This document shows positions 1 to 7,812 of a stretch of DNA of 15,037 nt, piece after piece. Positions within the stretch are counted from its first letter, which is position 1. Each line of letters begins with the position of its first letter. A program made the position numbers and the translations under genes. This DNA comes from an uncultured beta proteobacterium. GTDB taxonomy: Bacteria > Pseudomonadota > Gammaproteobacteria > Burkholderiales > Burkholderiaceae_C. The stretch is from NCBI GenBank assembly GCA_903944555.1, contig CAJASG010000549.1, forward strand, positions 1-15,037, in the 5' to 3' direction. Below the pieces are notes generated by a model. The model did not search any database, was not told the DNA's origin, and worked only from the letters and a program-made list of their open reading frames with translations.

Positions 1-2
1 CC

Positions 3-1868
3 TTTACCTGCGCAGAACCCACTGCCACCCCGGCTTCTGGCGTTTGGCGCGACTCTCTCACTATGCCGCGGCGCCTAGCCGAAGACAGCCGCAAGACGCT
101 GGAGTGCCGTCAGGCCGCGCGCTGGCTGGCGCAGCAGTTGCAGGTGCCGGGTACGGCGCTGCGCGCCCGCGACATCATGGTGCTGGCGCGCAAACGCGAG
201 CGCCTGGGCTTGATGCAGGCCGAGCTGGCTGTTTTGCACATTGCCGCCCAGCAGCCCGAAAAAACGGAGCTGGCCGACATGCCGGAAGTGCAAGACATCG
301 TGGCCCTGCTGGACGTGCTGGTGTCCCCGCGCCACGACCTCTCCTTGGCCCGGGTGCTCAAATCCCCGCTGTTTGGCGTGGGCGATGCCGATCTGGTGCA
401 GCTGGTGCTGCGTCTGCGCCAAATGCAGGCACTGCAAACGCTGCAAGCGCCGGAACCTGTCGGTGGGCCGTCGCCTGTCGTCACTTGGCTGCAAGTGCTG
501 CAAACCGCCACAGATTTGCCCGAAGCATTGGCCCCGATGGGCGCGAAGCTGCTGCTGTGGAAGCAGTGGCTGGACACCCAGCCGCCGCACGACGCCCTGA
601 GCGCCATCTACCAAGACGGCGATGTGCTGGCCCGCTACGCCGCGGCCACGCCCGCCAACCAGTGCGCAGGGGTGTTGGCCAATTTGCAGGCCACCTTGAT
701 GGCCGCCCTGCAGGTGGACGGCGGCCGTTACGCCAGCGCCTATGCCCTGGTGCGTGCGCTGCGCGCCGGGGGCATTGCGGCACCGGTGCGGGCCGACGCC
801 AGCGCAGTGCGCTTGCTGACCATCCACGGCGCCAAGGGGCTGGAGGCGCCACTGGTGCTGCTGCTCGACACCGACGGCGAGGCGCAAAAGTCCGAAACCA
901 TGGGTGTGCTGGTCAACTGGCCGGGCGAAGACGCCTACCCGCAGCGCTTTGTGTTTCTGGCCAGTGAATCCAAGCCCCCCGCCTGTGTGGCGGATGCCCT
1001 GGCGCTGGAGCAAGCGGCGCGCAGCCGGGAAGAACTCAACGCCCTGTACGTGGCTTTGACCCGCACCCAAACCACGCTGGTGGTGTCCAGCCTGGAGCCG
1101 CACGTCAAAAATCCGGGCAGCTGGTGGCAACGGCTCCAAGAGCAGGCGCTGGACGCGCCGTGGCCGGTGGGCGCTTCCGTTGCGGCCCCGGTGGGGCTGG
1201 GTGCGGCGGCGGAGGCACCGCGCACCTGCACCCTGAAGGTGTTGCCGAATATGGCCCGAAATTCAGTGCCAAATAGGCCTCTAGCCCCCGTGGAATATGC
1301 GCAAGCAGCTACTAAAAATATAGCGAATATGGGGCTCTTCGGGCTGGCTGCACAGTCCCAAGGGGGACCCGTTGGTGGTTCTTTGGAGGGTTCCGAGAGC
1401 TTGGACTCCCGCATCGGCCAAGCCATGCACCGCCTGCTGGAGTGGTTGCCACCCCAGCCCGTGGGTGGTGCTGAGGTGCCGTGGTCGGCCGAGCAGATGG
1501 CGGCGGTGGCCCGCGAGTTCACGCTGGACGCTGCCCAGGTGAAGTCCGCCAGCCAGATGGCGCTGGGCATCGTGCACGGCGAAGGGGCCTGGGCTTGGGA
1601 CACTGACCAGCTCAGCTGGCAGTGCAATGAACTGGCTTTGACACACCGCGGACGCCTGTTGCGCCTGGACCGGCTGGTGCAACACAAAGGCAGTGGACAA
1701 TGGTGGGTGTTGGACTACAAATCCAACGCCAATCCCCAACAAGATCCTGCGCTGTGCGCACAGCTTTTGACCTACCGCAGCGCCGTTGCACAGGCCTACA
1801 CCGGGCAAACCGTGCGCGCCGCTTTTTTAACTCCCCAAGGCGCTTTGATCGAATTGCCATTTGATTGA
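3..1868 (+). CDS. RecB/AddA-type helicase-nuclease, C-terminal part (5' end outside window)
   Basis: The reading frame is open from base 3, so this is the 3' part of a longer gene, not a start at the ATG at 63. Visible residues are numbered from that ATG. Superfamily I helicase motifs are clear: TIHGAKGLE (residues 253-261) and EELNALYVALTRTQ (323-336), the UvrD/RecB motifs V and VI. After a Pro/Ala-rich linker comes a RecB-type PD-(D/E)XK nuclease with its usual landmarks: IGQAMHRLLE (451-460, His456), LDRL (Asp536), VLDYKS (Asp551, Lys553) and QLLTYRSA (567-574). Family knowledge says such enzymes resect double-strand DNA ends for RecA, usually with an AddB-like partner, which would lie upstream. 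The linker (about residues 401-423) is encoded by a dispersed repeat without breaking the frame. The next gene starts 28 bases later. The family call is firm; AddA versus another RecB-like member is not settled without the N-terminus. Confidence 0.9.
   Translation, partial: FTCAEPTATPASGVWRDSLTMPRRLAEDSRKTLECRQAARWLAQQLQVPGTALRARDIMVLARKRERLGLMQAELAVLHIAAQQPEKTELADMPEVQDIVALLDVLVSPRHDLSLARVLKSPLFGVGDADLVQLVLRLRQMQALQTLQAPEPVGGPSPVVTWLQVLQTATDLPEALAPMGAKLLLWKQWLDTQPPHDALSAIYQDGDVLARYAAATPANQCAGVLANLQATLMAALQVDGGRYASAYALVRALRAGGIAAPVRADASAVRLLTIHGAKGLEAPLVLLLDTDGEAQKSETMGVLVNWPGEDAYPQRFVFLASESKPPACVADALALEQAARSREELNALYVALTRTQTTLVVSSLEPHVKNPGSWWQRLQEQALDAPWPVGASVAAPVGLGAAAEAPRTCTLKVLPNMARNSVPNRPLAPVEYAQAATKNIANMGLFGLAAQSQGGPVGGSLEGSESLDSRIGQAMHRLLEWLPPQPVGGAEVPWSAEQMAAVAREFTLDAAQVKSASQMALGIVHGEGAWAWDTDQLSWQCNELALTHRGRLLRLDRLVQHKGSGQWWVLDYKSNANPQQDPALCAQLLTYRSAVAQAYTGQTVRAAFLTPQGALIELPFD
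1287..1326 (+). repeat. Dispersed 40-bp repeat, copy A, inside the helicase-nuclease CDS
   Basis: This 40-base segment, beginning CCCGTGGAAT and ending ATAGCGA, matches bases 9570-9609 at 34 of 40 positions with no gap. It contains a short inverted repeat, GCTA (1308-1311) and TAGC (1321-1324). Further left, from about 1264, the text around GGCCTCTAGCC resembles the longer form of a repeat I recall from Comamonadaceae genomes, but that extension is not shared with copy B. Here it is translated in frame as part of the linker between helicase and nuclease domains. Confidence 0.75.
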
Positions 1869-1896
1869 ACTGCCGAGTGTCTGAAATAGATTGAAT

Positions 1897-3207
1897 ATGA
1901 ACCTTGAATCCAAAGCCCATGGCGTTGTTGCGCCAGTGGGTGTGGCTGCTGTAGTTGATGCGGTGGTTATTGGCGGCGGCCCTGCTGGTTTGATGGCAGC
2001 ACAGATGTTGTCGGACGCGGGCCACAGCGTGCACCTGTATGACGCCATGCCCTCCATTGGCCGCAAGTTCTTGCTCGCGGGCAAGGGCGGGCTCAACCTG
2101 ACCCACTCCGAGGGAGCGGATGCTTTTGCCGGGCGCTTCGGTGCGCGCCGCGAAGCGATTGAGGCCCTGCTGCATGGTTTCGACCCGGCTGCCGTGCGCG
2201 ACTGGGCGCAGGGCCTGGGGGTGGAGACCTTTGTCGGTTCGTCGGGCCGGGTGTTTCCCAAAGACATGAAGGCCGCACCGCTGTTGCGTGCCTGGTTGCA
2301 CCGCCTGCGCCACCCGGCCAGCGGCAAAGGCGTGCAGTTCCACATGCGCCACCGCTGGAGCGGATGGGCCGAGCCCTCTGCGGCGGGCCAGCATGCGCTG
2401 GTGTTTGACACGCTAGCGGGTGCCGTGCAAGTGCAGGCCCGCGCCGTGGTGCTGGCGCTGGGCGGTGGCAGCTGGGCGCGCCTGGGCTCCAACGGCGCCT
2501 GGGTGCCCTTGCTGGCCGAAAAGGGCGTGGCGGTGGCGCCGCTGTTGCCTTCCAACTGTGGCTTTGATGTGCAAAACGGTTGGAGTCCCTTTTTCAGTGA
2601 AAAGTTTGCCGGGCAACCGTTCAAATCGGTGGCCATTGCGCTGACCACCTCGCAGGGACAAGCTTTCCAGCGTAAAGGTGAATTTGTTGCCACCGCCACG
2701 GGGGTAGAGGGCAGTTTGGTTTATGCCGCGTCCAGTTTGCTGCGCGACGACATCATCCGCACCGGCAGCGCCACCTTCACCCTGGACCTGTTGCCCGATA
2801 TGTCGCCCGAGAAAGTGCTGGCCGAGGTCAGTCACCCGCGCGGCACGCGCTCGCTGTCGAGCCACTTGAAGAGCCGTTTGAGCATCGAAGGCATCAAGTC
2901 AGCCATCCTGCATGAACTCTTGCCGAAAACAGTATTTGAAAGCGCCGCCCAGCTGGCTGTTGCACTTAAAGCGGTTCCCATCACGGTCGTTGCGGCCCGC
3001 CCCATTGACGAGGCCATCAGCACCGCAGGCGGCGTGTTGTTTGAAGTGCTCAGCCCCCAGCTGATGCTGGAGCAGCTGCCCGGCGTGTTTTGCGCCGGTG
3101 AAATGCTGGACTGGGAAGCCCCCACCGGCGGCTACCTGCTGACCGCTTGCTTTGCCAGTGGCCACCAGGCCGGGCAGGGCGTTATTGACTATTTGGGTGC
3201 GATATAG
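1897..3207 (+). CDS. TIGR03862/HI0933-family FAD-dependent oxidoreductase
   Basis: A predicted soluble flavoprotein of about 436 residues. The N-terminus has a Rossmann dinucleotide motif, IGGGPAG (about residues 25-31), followed by the hallmark stretch from GRKFLLAGKGG to NLTHSE (55-72) that marks the HI0933-like flavoproteins. A GGGSW...LGS motif (189-198) and the C-terminal AGEMLDWEAPTGGYLL (400-415), which closes the FAD site, complete the family pattern. The substrate is not known for this family; members are annotated as NAD(P)/FAD-dependent oxidoreductases or aminoacetone oxidase-like proteins. I chose ATG 1897 over the TTG at 1891 because TTG is the rarer start and nothing favours the extension; no strong ribosome site is visible for either. 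It follows the helicase gene by 28 bases and is probably cotranscribed with it and with the small gene downstream. Confidence 0.9.
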   Translation: MNLESKAHGVVAPVGVAAVVDAVVIGGGPAGLMAAQMLSDAGHSVHLYDAMPSIGRKFLLAGKGGLNLTHSEGADAFAGRFGARREAIEALLHGFDPAAVRDWAQGLGVETFVGSSGRVFPKDMKAAPLLRAWLHRLRHPASGKGVQFHMRHRWSGWAEPSAAGQHALVFDTLAGAVQVQARAVVLALGGGSWARLGSNGAWVPLLAEKGVAVAPLLPSNCGFDVQNGWSPFFSEKFAGQPFKSVAIALTTSQGQAFQRKGEFVATATGVEGSLVYAASSLLRDDIIRTGSATFTLDLLPDMSPEKVLAEVSHPRGTRSLSSHLKSRLSIEGIKSAILHELLPKTVFESAAQLAVALKAVPITVVAARPIDEAISTAGGVLFEVLSPQLMLEQLPGVFCAGEMLDWEAPTGGYLLTACFASGHQAGQGVIDYLGAI

Positions 3208-3237
3208 ACTTACGCCCATTTGAAAAGAAAGACCACT

Positions 3238-3486
3238 ATGAACGACATTACCCAATTGCCCCCCTTGCCCGACCACCTGTCCGTCGATCCGCGCAGCCCC
3301 TTTCACGTCGCTGCCGTGTTTGAACATGACATCGGCATCCGGTTCAACGACAAAGAACGTGTGAATGTCGAGGAATACTGCATCAGCGAAGGCTGGGTCA
3401 AGGTGCCCGCCGGCAAAACGGTGGACCGCAAGGGCCAACCGCTGCTGATCAAACTCAAGGGCAAGGTCGAAGCGTTTTACCGCTGA
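3238..3486 (+). CDS. DUF3297 family small protein
   Basis: An 82-residue protein beginning [20 protein letters not shown]. The N-terminal [11 protein letters not shown] motif, a central [21 protein letters not shown] segment and a C-terminal basic [11 protein letters not shown] end match my memory of the DUF3297 family, which has no assigned function. There is no signal peptide or membrane segment. The ATG at 3238 is preceded by a purine-rich AAAAGAAAG that can serve as ribosome site; an in-frame TTG at 3220 is less likely. It lies 30 bases after the flavoprotein gene on the same strand, so it probably ends that transcript. Its last 10 bases overlap the 3' end of the convergent dioxygenase gene. 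Confidence 0.85.
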   Translation: MNDITQLPPLPDHLSVDPRSPFHVAAVFEHDIGIRFNDKERVNVEEYCISEGWVKVPAGKTVDRKGQPLLIKLKGKVEAFYR

Positions 3487-4553
3487 GCGATCACGCCCCG
3501 GCGCACCTGGTCGCGTTCGAGGGATTCAAACAGGGCCTTGAAGTTGCCTTCGCCAAAGCCCTCGTCCCCCTGGCGCTGGATGAACTCGAAGAACACCGGG
3601 CCGAGCTGCGTTTCCGAAAAAATCTGCAGCAACAGCCGTGGCTTGCCGCCCTCGGTGCTGCCGTCCAGCAGGATGCCGCGGGTCTGCAGTGCAGCCACCG
3701 GCTGGCCGTGGCCGGGTAGCCGCCCTTCCAGCATTTCGTAATAACTCTCGCTGGGCGCCGTCATCAACGGCACCCCAGCCAGCGCCAGGCGGTCTACCGT
3801 GGCGATCAGGTCGTCACAGATCAGGGCAATGTGCTGAATGCCTTCGCCGTTGAACTTCAGCAAGAACTCTTCAATTTGCCCGCCGCCCTGTTTGGATTCC
3901 TCGTTCAGTGGAATGCGAATTTTTCCATCGGGTGCGGTCATGGCGCGGGAGGTCAGACCGGTGTATTCGCCCTGGATGTCAAAGTAGCGGATCTCACGAA
4001 AGTTGAACAGCCTCTCGTAAAAACTGCCCCAAAAAGCCATGCGGCCCCGGTACACGTTGTGCGTCAAGTGGTCGATCAATTTCAGGCCATGGCCCACCGG
4101 GTGGCGGTCCACCCCTTCGATGAAATGGAAGTCGATGTCGTAGATCGACTTGCCGTCTTCAAAGCGGTCGATCAAATACAGGGGTGCGCCGCCAATGCCT
4201 TTGATGGCGGGTAAACGCAACTCCATGGGTCCGGTCGGAATTTCAATCGGCTGGGCCCCCAGCTCCAGGGCGCGGCGGTAGGCGTGGTGTGCGTCCTTGA
4301 CACGAAATGCCATGCCGCAGGCGCACGGGCCGTGCTCGGCGGCAAAGTAACCGGCCGCACTTTTGGGTTCGCGGTTGACAATGAAATTGATGTCCCCCTG
4401 GCGGAACAGCACCACATCTTTGGAGCGGTGTTTGGCCACCAGCGTGAAGCCCATGCGCTCAAACAGCGGCTCCAGCACGCCGGGCGTGGGCGAGGCGAAT
4501 TCAACAAACTCAAACCCCATCAACCCCATGGGGTTTTCAAACAAATCGGACAT
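3477..4553 (-). CDS. hppD: 4-hydroxyphenylpyruvate dioxygenase
   Basis: This enzyme converts 4-hydroxyphenylpyruvate, oxygen and an internal 2-oxo acid to homogentisate and CO2, the committed step of tyrosine breakdown. The protein has 358 residues, the usual bacterial length. The C-terminal VOC barrel carries the expected iron ligands: His162 in [10 protein letters not shown], His241 in GIQHIAL and Glu323 in [10 protein letters not shown], each one residue off the Pseudomonas positions (161, 240, 322). The C-terminal gating helix, [18 protein letters not shown], is intact. This argues against hydroxymandelate synthase, though that is not excluded by sequence alone. The ATG is well placed: GAGGAG lies 8 bases upstream (4562-4567). 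It is the last gene of the minus-strand operon, 41 bases after the isomerase gene. That short AT-rich gap could also hold a separate promoter, but I see no convincing one. Confidence 0.96.
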   Translation of the reverse strand: MSDLFENPMGLMGFEFVEFASPTPGVLEPLFERMGFTLVAKHRSKDVVLFRQGDINFIVNREPKSAAGYFAAEHGPCACGMAFRVKDAHHAYRRALELGAQPIEIPTGPMELRLPAIKGIGGAPLYLIDRFEDGKSIYDIDFHFIEGVDRHPVGHGLKLIDHLTHNVYRGRMAFWGSFYERLFNFREIRYFDIQGEYTGLTSRAMTAPDGKIRIPLNEESKQGGGQIEEFLLKFNGEGIQHIALICDDLIATVDRLALAGVPLMTAPSESYYEMLEGRLPGHGQPVAALQTRGILLDGSTEGGKPRLLLQIFSETQLGPVFFEFIQRQGDEGFGEGNFKALFESLERDQVRRGVIAQR

Positions 4554-4594
4554 GGTGCTAGCTCCTCAAATTTAGTATTTAGTGAATGCAAACG

Positions 4595-5245
4595 TTAAAC
4601 AGATTCCGCGTCCGCTTGCCGCGCGGGGGCTGCCCGCTGGAACGCGTCCAGGGCTTCACAGGCGTCGACGATCCGCGCGATGGTGGGCATGGCGCCCAGC
4701 GCGCAGTGGTAGCGCCGCGCGTTGCTGACCTGGGGCACCAGGCAGCAGTCGGCCAGGCCCGGCGTCTCGCCATGGCAAAAGGTGCCGGTGCGGGGGTCGT
4801 TGGCAAGCAGGTGCTCCACCGCGCTCAGGCCCTCGGTGACCCAGTGCCGGTACCAGTCGTTTTTCTGTTCCTCGCTGACGCCCAGGGTGCCCGTCAGGTA
4901 ACGCAGCACCCGCAGATTGGTGATGGGATGGATGTCACAGGCCATGGTCTGGGCGATGGCCCGCACACGCGCCCGGCCATCGGGGTCGGCGGGCAGCAGC
5001 GGTGCCGCTGGATGGGTTTCGTCCAGCCACTCCATGATGGCCAGTGACTGGGTCAGCACGCCAGTGTCCGTCTCCAGCGACGGCACCAGGCCCAGCGGGC
5101 TCTTCGCCCGGTAGGCGGCCTGGTGTTGTTGCCCGCCGTCACGCAGCAGATGCACCGGCACGGCGTCATACGCCACGCCCTTGAGGTGCAGGGCAATGCG
5201 TAAGCGGTAGGCGGCCGAGCTGCGGAAGTAGGTATAGAGCTTCAT
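4595..5245 (-). CDS. maiA: Maleylacetoacetate isomerase (zeta-class glutathione transferase)
   Basis: A 216-residue cytosolic enzyme that uses glutathione to isomerise maleylacetoacetate to fumarylacetoacetate. The thioredoxin-fold N-terminal domain has the zeta-class active-site loop SSAAYRLRIAL (residues 9-19) and the glutathione-binding QSLAIMEWLDE (66-76). The all-helical C-terminal domain has CDIHPITNLRVLRYL (103-117), typical of this class. Maleylpyruvate isomerases of gentisate pathways are close relatives, so substrate choice rests on the neighbour hppD. Its ATG overlaps the stop of the upstream hydrolase gene in an ATGA arrangement, which suggests translational coupling. The last residues (after about 203) are Ala-rich and not conserved. 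Confidence 0.92.
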   Translation of the reverse strand: MKLYTYFRSSAAYRLRIALHLKGVAYDAVPVHLLRDGGQQHQAAYRAKSPLGLVPSLETDTGVLTQSLAIMEWLDETHPAAPLLPADPDGRARVRAIAQTMACDIHPITNLRVLRYLTGTLGVSEEQKNDWYRHWVTEGLSAVEHLLANDPRTGTFCHGETPGLADCCLVPQVSNARRYHCALGAMPTIARIVDACEALDAFQRAAPARQADAESV

Positions 5246-6258
5246 GGGGCGTAGTGCTCCACACGCTGCTCGATCGCGCCAAAGATCGAGTGGCCGTCGC
5301 GGTCCAGCATCTCGATCCGTACCTGGTCGCCAAACTTCAGAAAACCGGTGTGGGGTTTGCCGGTGGCAATGGTTTCGTACATGCGCACTTCGGCCAGGCA
5401 GCAGTAGCCCACGCCGCCATGGGCAATGGACGAGCCGTGCAGGTCGCCCTGTTTGTTGGAGACCGTGCCCGAACCGATGATGGAGCCCGCTTCCATTTCA
5501 CGGGTCTTGGTGACGTGTGCCACCAGTTGCGGGAAGTTGAAGACCATGTCGGTGCCCGCATCCGGTTGCCCAAACAGCGTGCCATTGAGGTGCACCGTCA
5601 AGGGCCGGTGCACCCGCCCGTCGGACCAGTCACCGCCCAATTCATCCGGGGTGATGGCGACCGGGCTGAACGCCGTGGCCGGTTTGGATTGGAAGAAGCC
5701 AAAGCCCTTGGATAGCTCGCCCGGAATCAGGTTGCGCAAGGACACATCGTTGACCAGCATCAGCAGGCGAATGGCCGAATGGCATTGCGCCGCAGTGGCG
5801 CCCATGGGCACGTCGCCGGTGATGACCGCCACCTCTGCTTCTAGGTCGATGCCCCAGTCTTCCGACAAGGCCAAAATCGGGTCGCGTGGGCCGGCAAAGG
5901 AGTCCGATCCACCCTGGTACATCAGGGGGTCGGTCCAGAACTCCGCGGGCAGTTCGGCACCGCGTGCGCGGCGGACCAGTTCAACGTGGTTCACGTAGGC
6001 CGAGCCATCGGCCCACTGGTAGGCGCGGGGCAGCGGGGAGTGGCAGTGCTGGGCGTCAAACGGGCTCGCGTTACTGATGGTGCCAATGTTGAGCGCCTGG
6101 TAGACCTGCTGCAGTTGGGGTTCGCAGGTGTCCCAGTCGTCCAGGGCGGCCTGCAGGGTGCGCGCAATGGTGGGGACCGGGTGGCAGTGGGTCAAGGCCC
6201 GGTTGACCACCACCAGCGTGCCGTCACGGCCACCTTGTTTGAGGGTTGCAAGTTTCAT
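5242..6258 (-). CDS. fahA: Fumarylacetoacetate hydrolase family protein
   Basis: A 338-residue member of the FAH superfamily. In this operon the likely reaction is hydrolysis of fumarylacetoacetate to fumarate and acetoacetate, the last step of the homogentisate pathway. The metal-binding acidic residues of the family are visible: Glu140 and Glu142 in GIDLEAEVAVITG, and Asp171 in LVNDVSLRN. YQGGSDSF (114-121), FQSKP (189-193) and GSGTVSNK (262-269) are further family signatures. The N-terminal part, MKLATLKQGGRDG, resembles the shorter bacterial fumarylacetoacetases. Related fumarylpyruvate hydrolases and other FAA-fold enzymes cannot be separated by motif alone; the context favours FAH. Its start lies 6 bases after the stop of the VOC gene with AAGGA just upstream, and its stop overlaps the start of the isomerase gene by 4 bases. 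Confidence 0.9.
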   Translation of the reverse strand: MKLATLKQGGRDGTLVVVNRALTHCHPVPTIARTLQAALDDWDTCEPQLQQVYQALNIGTISNASPFDAQHCHSPLPRAYQWADGSAYVNHVELVRRARGAELPAEFWTDPLMYQGGSDSFAGPRDPILALSEDWGIDLEAEVAVITGDVPMGATAAQCHSAIRLLMLVNDVSLRNLIPGELSKGFGFFQSKPATAFSPVAITPDELGGDWSDGRVHRPLTVHLNGTLFGQPDAGTDMVFNFPQLVAHVTKTREMEAGSIIGSGTVSNKQGDLHGSSIAHGGVGYCCLAEVRMYETIATGKPHTGFLKFGDQVRIEMLDRDGHSIFGAIEQRVEHYAP

Positions 6259-6264
6259 CGTTCC

Positions 6265-6804
6265 TTACTCCCCGGCGTAGCTGCCGTCATGCATCCAGCG
6301 GGCATGCTGGGGCGCTTTTTTGGTGACCGCCCATTCGTTGAGCATGTCCCACTTCACCGCATCGAGCGTGTGGGCCATCTGGGGTGTGCCGGTGTTGACG
6401 GCCAGTTCCAGGCGGTGGCCACTCGGGTCGAAAAAGTAAATCGATTTGAAAATGGTGTGGTCGGTGGGTCCGATCACTTCAATGCCATCGGCTTGCATTT
6501 TGGCTTTGGCCTCCAGCAGGGTCTCGACCGACTCCACCTGCAGCGCCAGGTGCTGGGTCCAGGTGGGGGTGTTGGTGTCGCGCCCCATGGGCGGCTTGGT
6601 GGGTAACTCGAAAAAGGCCAGCACGTTGCCGTTGCCGGCGTCGAGAAAGACATGCATGTACGGGTCCGCCTCTTTGGTGGAGGGCACCTCGTTTTCGGCA
6701 ATGGCCAGAATAAAGTTCATGTTCAGGTACTTCTGGTACCACTCGACCGTTTCCTTGGCATCTTTGCAGCGGTATGCAACGTGGTGAATTTTCTGGATTT
6801 TCAT
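6265..6804 (-). CDS. VOC-superfamily metalloprotein, glyoxalase I-like, in the tyrosine operon
   Basis: A 179-residue protein with two beta-alpha-beta-beta-beta modules. Candidate metal ligands fall at His8 (KIHHVAYRC), Glu66 (LAFFELP), His85 (TQHLALQVE) and Glu133 (GHRLELAVN). This His-Glu-His-Glu set and its spacing resemble glyoxalase I more than ring-cleaving dioxygenases, which use two His and one Glu. FFDPSGHRLEL is the usual VOC end motif. A C-terminal tail of about 45 residues (MAHTLDAVKW to GSYAGE) lies beyond the fold. It is the first gene of the operon, with AAGGA 7 bases before the ATG, and faces the LysR gene across a 99-base gap. The reaction is unknown. It could process a side product or a glutathione adduct of the pathway. 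A role in place of the missing homogentisate dioxygenase is possible but weakly supported. Confidence 0.85.
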   Translation of the reverse strand: MKIQKIHHVAYRCKDAKETVEWYQKYLNMNFILAIAENEVPSTKEADPYMHVFLDAGNGNVLAFFELPTKPPMGRDTNTPTWTQHLALQVESVETLLEAKAKMQADGIEVIGPTDHTIFKSIYFFDPSGHRLELAVNTGTPQMAHTLDAVKWDMLNEWAVTKKAPQHARWMHDGSYAGE

Positions 6805-6903
6805 GTGCGTTTCCTTCAGGGTTACAGCGCCTGTGCGTGCATTAGAGCGGTCTTTTAGTTATTATGAAAACCGTTTTTTCCGATGGTTTTATGAGGAAAT
6901 CTT
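6805..6903. promoter_or_regulatory. Divergent control region between the tyrosine operon and its LysR gene, with an inverted repeat
   Basis: The 99-base gap between two divergent starts must contain both promoters. It holds an inverted repeat, AAAACC (6867-6872) and GGTTTT (6885-6890), separated by 12 bases, the size and symmetry expected of a LysR-type operator. It sits just upstream of the regulator's ribosome site (GAGGA, 6893-6897), so binding would also control the regulator's own gene. No clear -35/-10 pair stands out on either strand. The site assignment is inferred from position and symmetry only. Confidence 0.45.
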
Positions 6904-7812
6904 ATGAGTGTCACCCTCCGGCAGTTGCGGGCTTTTGTGGCAGTGGCGCGCACCGGCAGCTTCACGCTGGCGGCGGAAAGCCTCTTTGTCACGCAATCGG
7001 CCTTGAGCGGGCTGATCAAGGAGCTGGAGCAAACCCTGGGCTTGCGGCTGGTTGACCGCAGCACCCGCAAGATTCAGTTGTCGGATATGGGGCGCGATCT
7101 CTACGCCCTGGTGGACAAGATCATTCACGACCTGGATGGAATACTCGACGAAGTCGCCAACCTGAAAGCCCTGAAGCAAGGTCTGGTCCGAATTGCCGCG
7201 CCGCAGTTGATGGCGTGCACGCTGCTCCCCGAGGTGATAGCCGCGTACCGTGTGGAACACCCGGAAATCCGTATCCGCTTGGTGGACTGCGCCGTGGAAA
7301 GTGTCATGTCGCGGGTGTTTACCGGCGAGGTTGATTTGGGTGTTGGCCCGGAGCGCGATCCGAATTCCGATGTTGACGCGACCACGCTGTTCGAGCTGCC
7401 TTTTATGGCGGTATTTCCAACTGGGCATCCGCTGGACAGCCTGTCGGAGGTGCGCTGGGCCGACATCGTGGACTACCCCTTTATCTCGCTGCAGGGGCAA
7501 TTCACCGAGCGGCTGTCGGACGAACTCCGTGCGGCGGTCCGCGACCTGAAATTCGTGCCCAGCAATGAGGTGGCTTTTATGTCGACGGCCTTGAGCATGG
7601 TCAACGCGGGCCTGGGGGTGACGGCCTGCATTCCCTATGCCGCCTCCCTGGTGCGCTTGTACCAATTGCAGATGCGCCCCCTGCGGGAGCCGGTGGTGAA
7701 CCGGCGCTTTTTTGTCTTCACCCGCAACGGGCGCTCCCTGTCCCCGGCGGCCGAGAGTTTTAAGCAGTTTTTATTCCGCTACGTCGCCGAGCACGTCGAG
7801 CGTTCGGCCTAA
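6904..7812 (+). CDS. LysR-family transcriptional regulator
   Basis: A 302-residue LysR-type regulator. The N-terminal winged helix-turn-helix (residues 3-62) is typical: LRQLRAFVAVARTGSFTLAA, then VTQSALSGLIKELEQTLGL and the wing LVDRSTRKIQLSDMG. A linker helix (65-90) leads to the periplasmic-binding-protein-like effector domain (92-295), with FISLQGQF and MVNAGLGVTACIP in the places expected for the inducer cleft. The ATG at 6904 has GAGGA 6 bases upstream. It is divergent from the VOC-fahA-maiA-hppD operon, which is the classic layout for a LysR activator of the opposite operon, with a tyrosine-pathway intermediate as likely inducer. That target and inducer are inferences. Its stop codon overlaps the end of the convergent ATPase gene by 4 bases. 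Confidence 0.95.
   Translation: MSVTLRQLRAFVAVARTGSFTLAAESLFVTQSALSGLIKELEQTLGLRLVDRSTRKIQLSDMGRDLYALVDKIIHDLDGILDEVANLKALKQGLVRIAAPQLMACTLLPEVIAAYRVEHPEIRIRLVDCAVESVMSRVFTGEVDLGVGPERDPNSDVDATTLFELPFMAVFPTGHPLDSLSEVRWADIVDYPFISLQGQFTERLSDELRAAVRDLKFVPSNEVAFMSTALSMVNAGLGVTACIPYAASLVRLYQLQMRPLREPVVNRRFFVFTRNGRSLSPAAESFKQFLFRYVAEHVERSA

Noticed and set aside
44..967. Long + strand frame of 307 codons overlapping the helicase gene
   Set aside because: Its product is a low-complexity Ala/Gly/Arg-rich translation typical of the wrong frame in GC-rich DNA; the helicase motifs are in the other frame.
75..1808. Several minus-strand frames (up to 354 codons) opposite the helicase-nuclease gene
   Set aside because: They have no recognisable motifs, no ribosome site, and composition expected from antisense of a GC-rich gene.
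6265..6804. VOC protein as an outright ring-cleaving dioxygenase
   Set aside because: The putative ligand set is His-Glu-His-Glu as in glyoxalase I, and single-domain extradiol enzymes usually show a two-His one-Glu site; kept only as a low-probability alternative.
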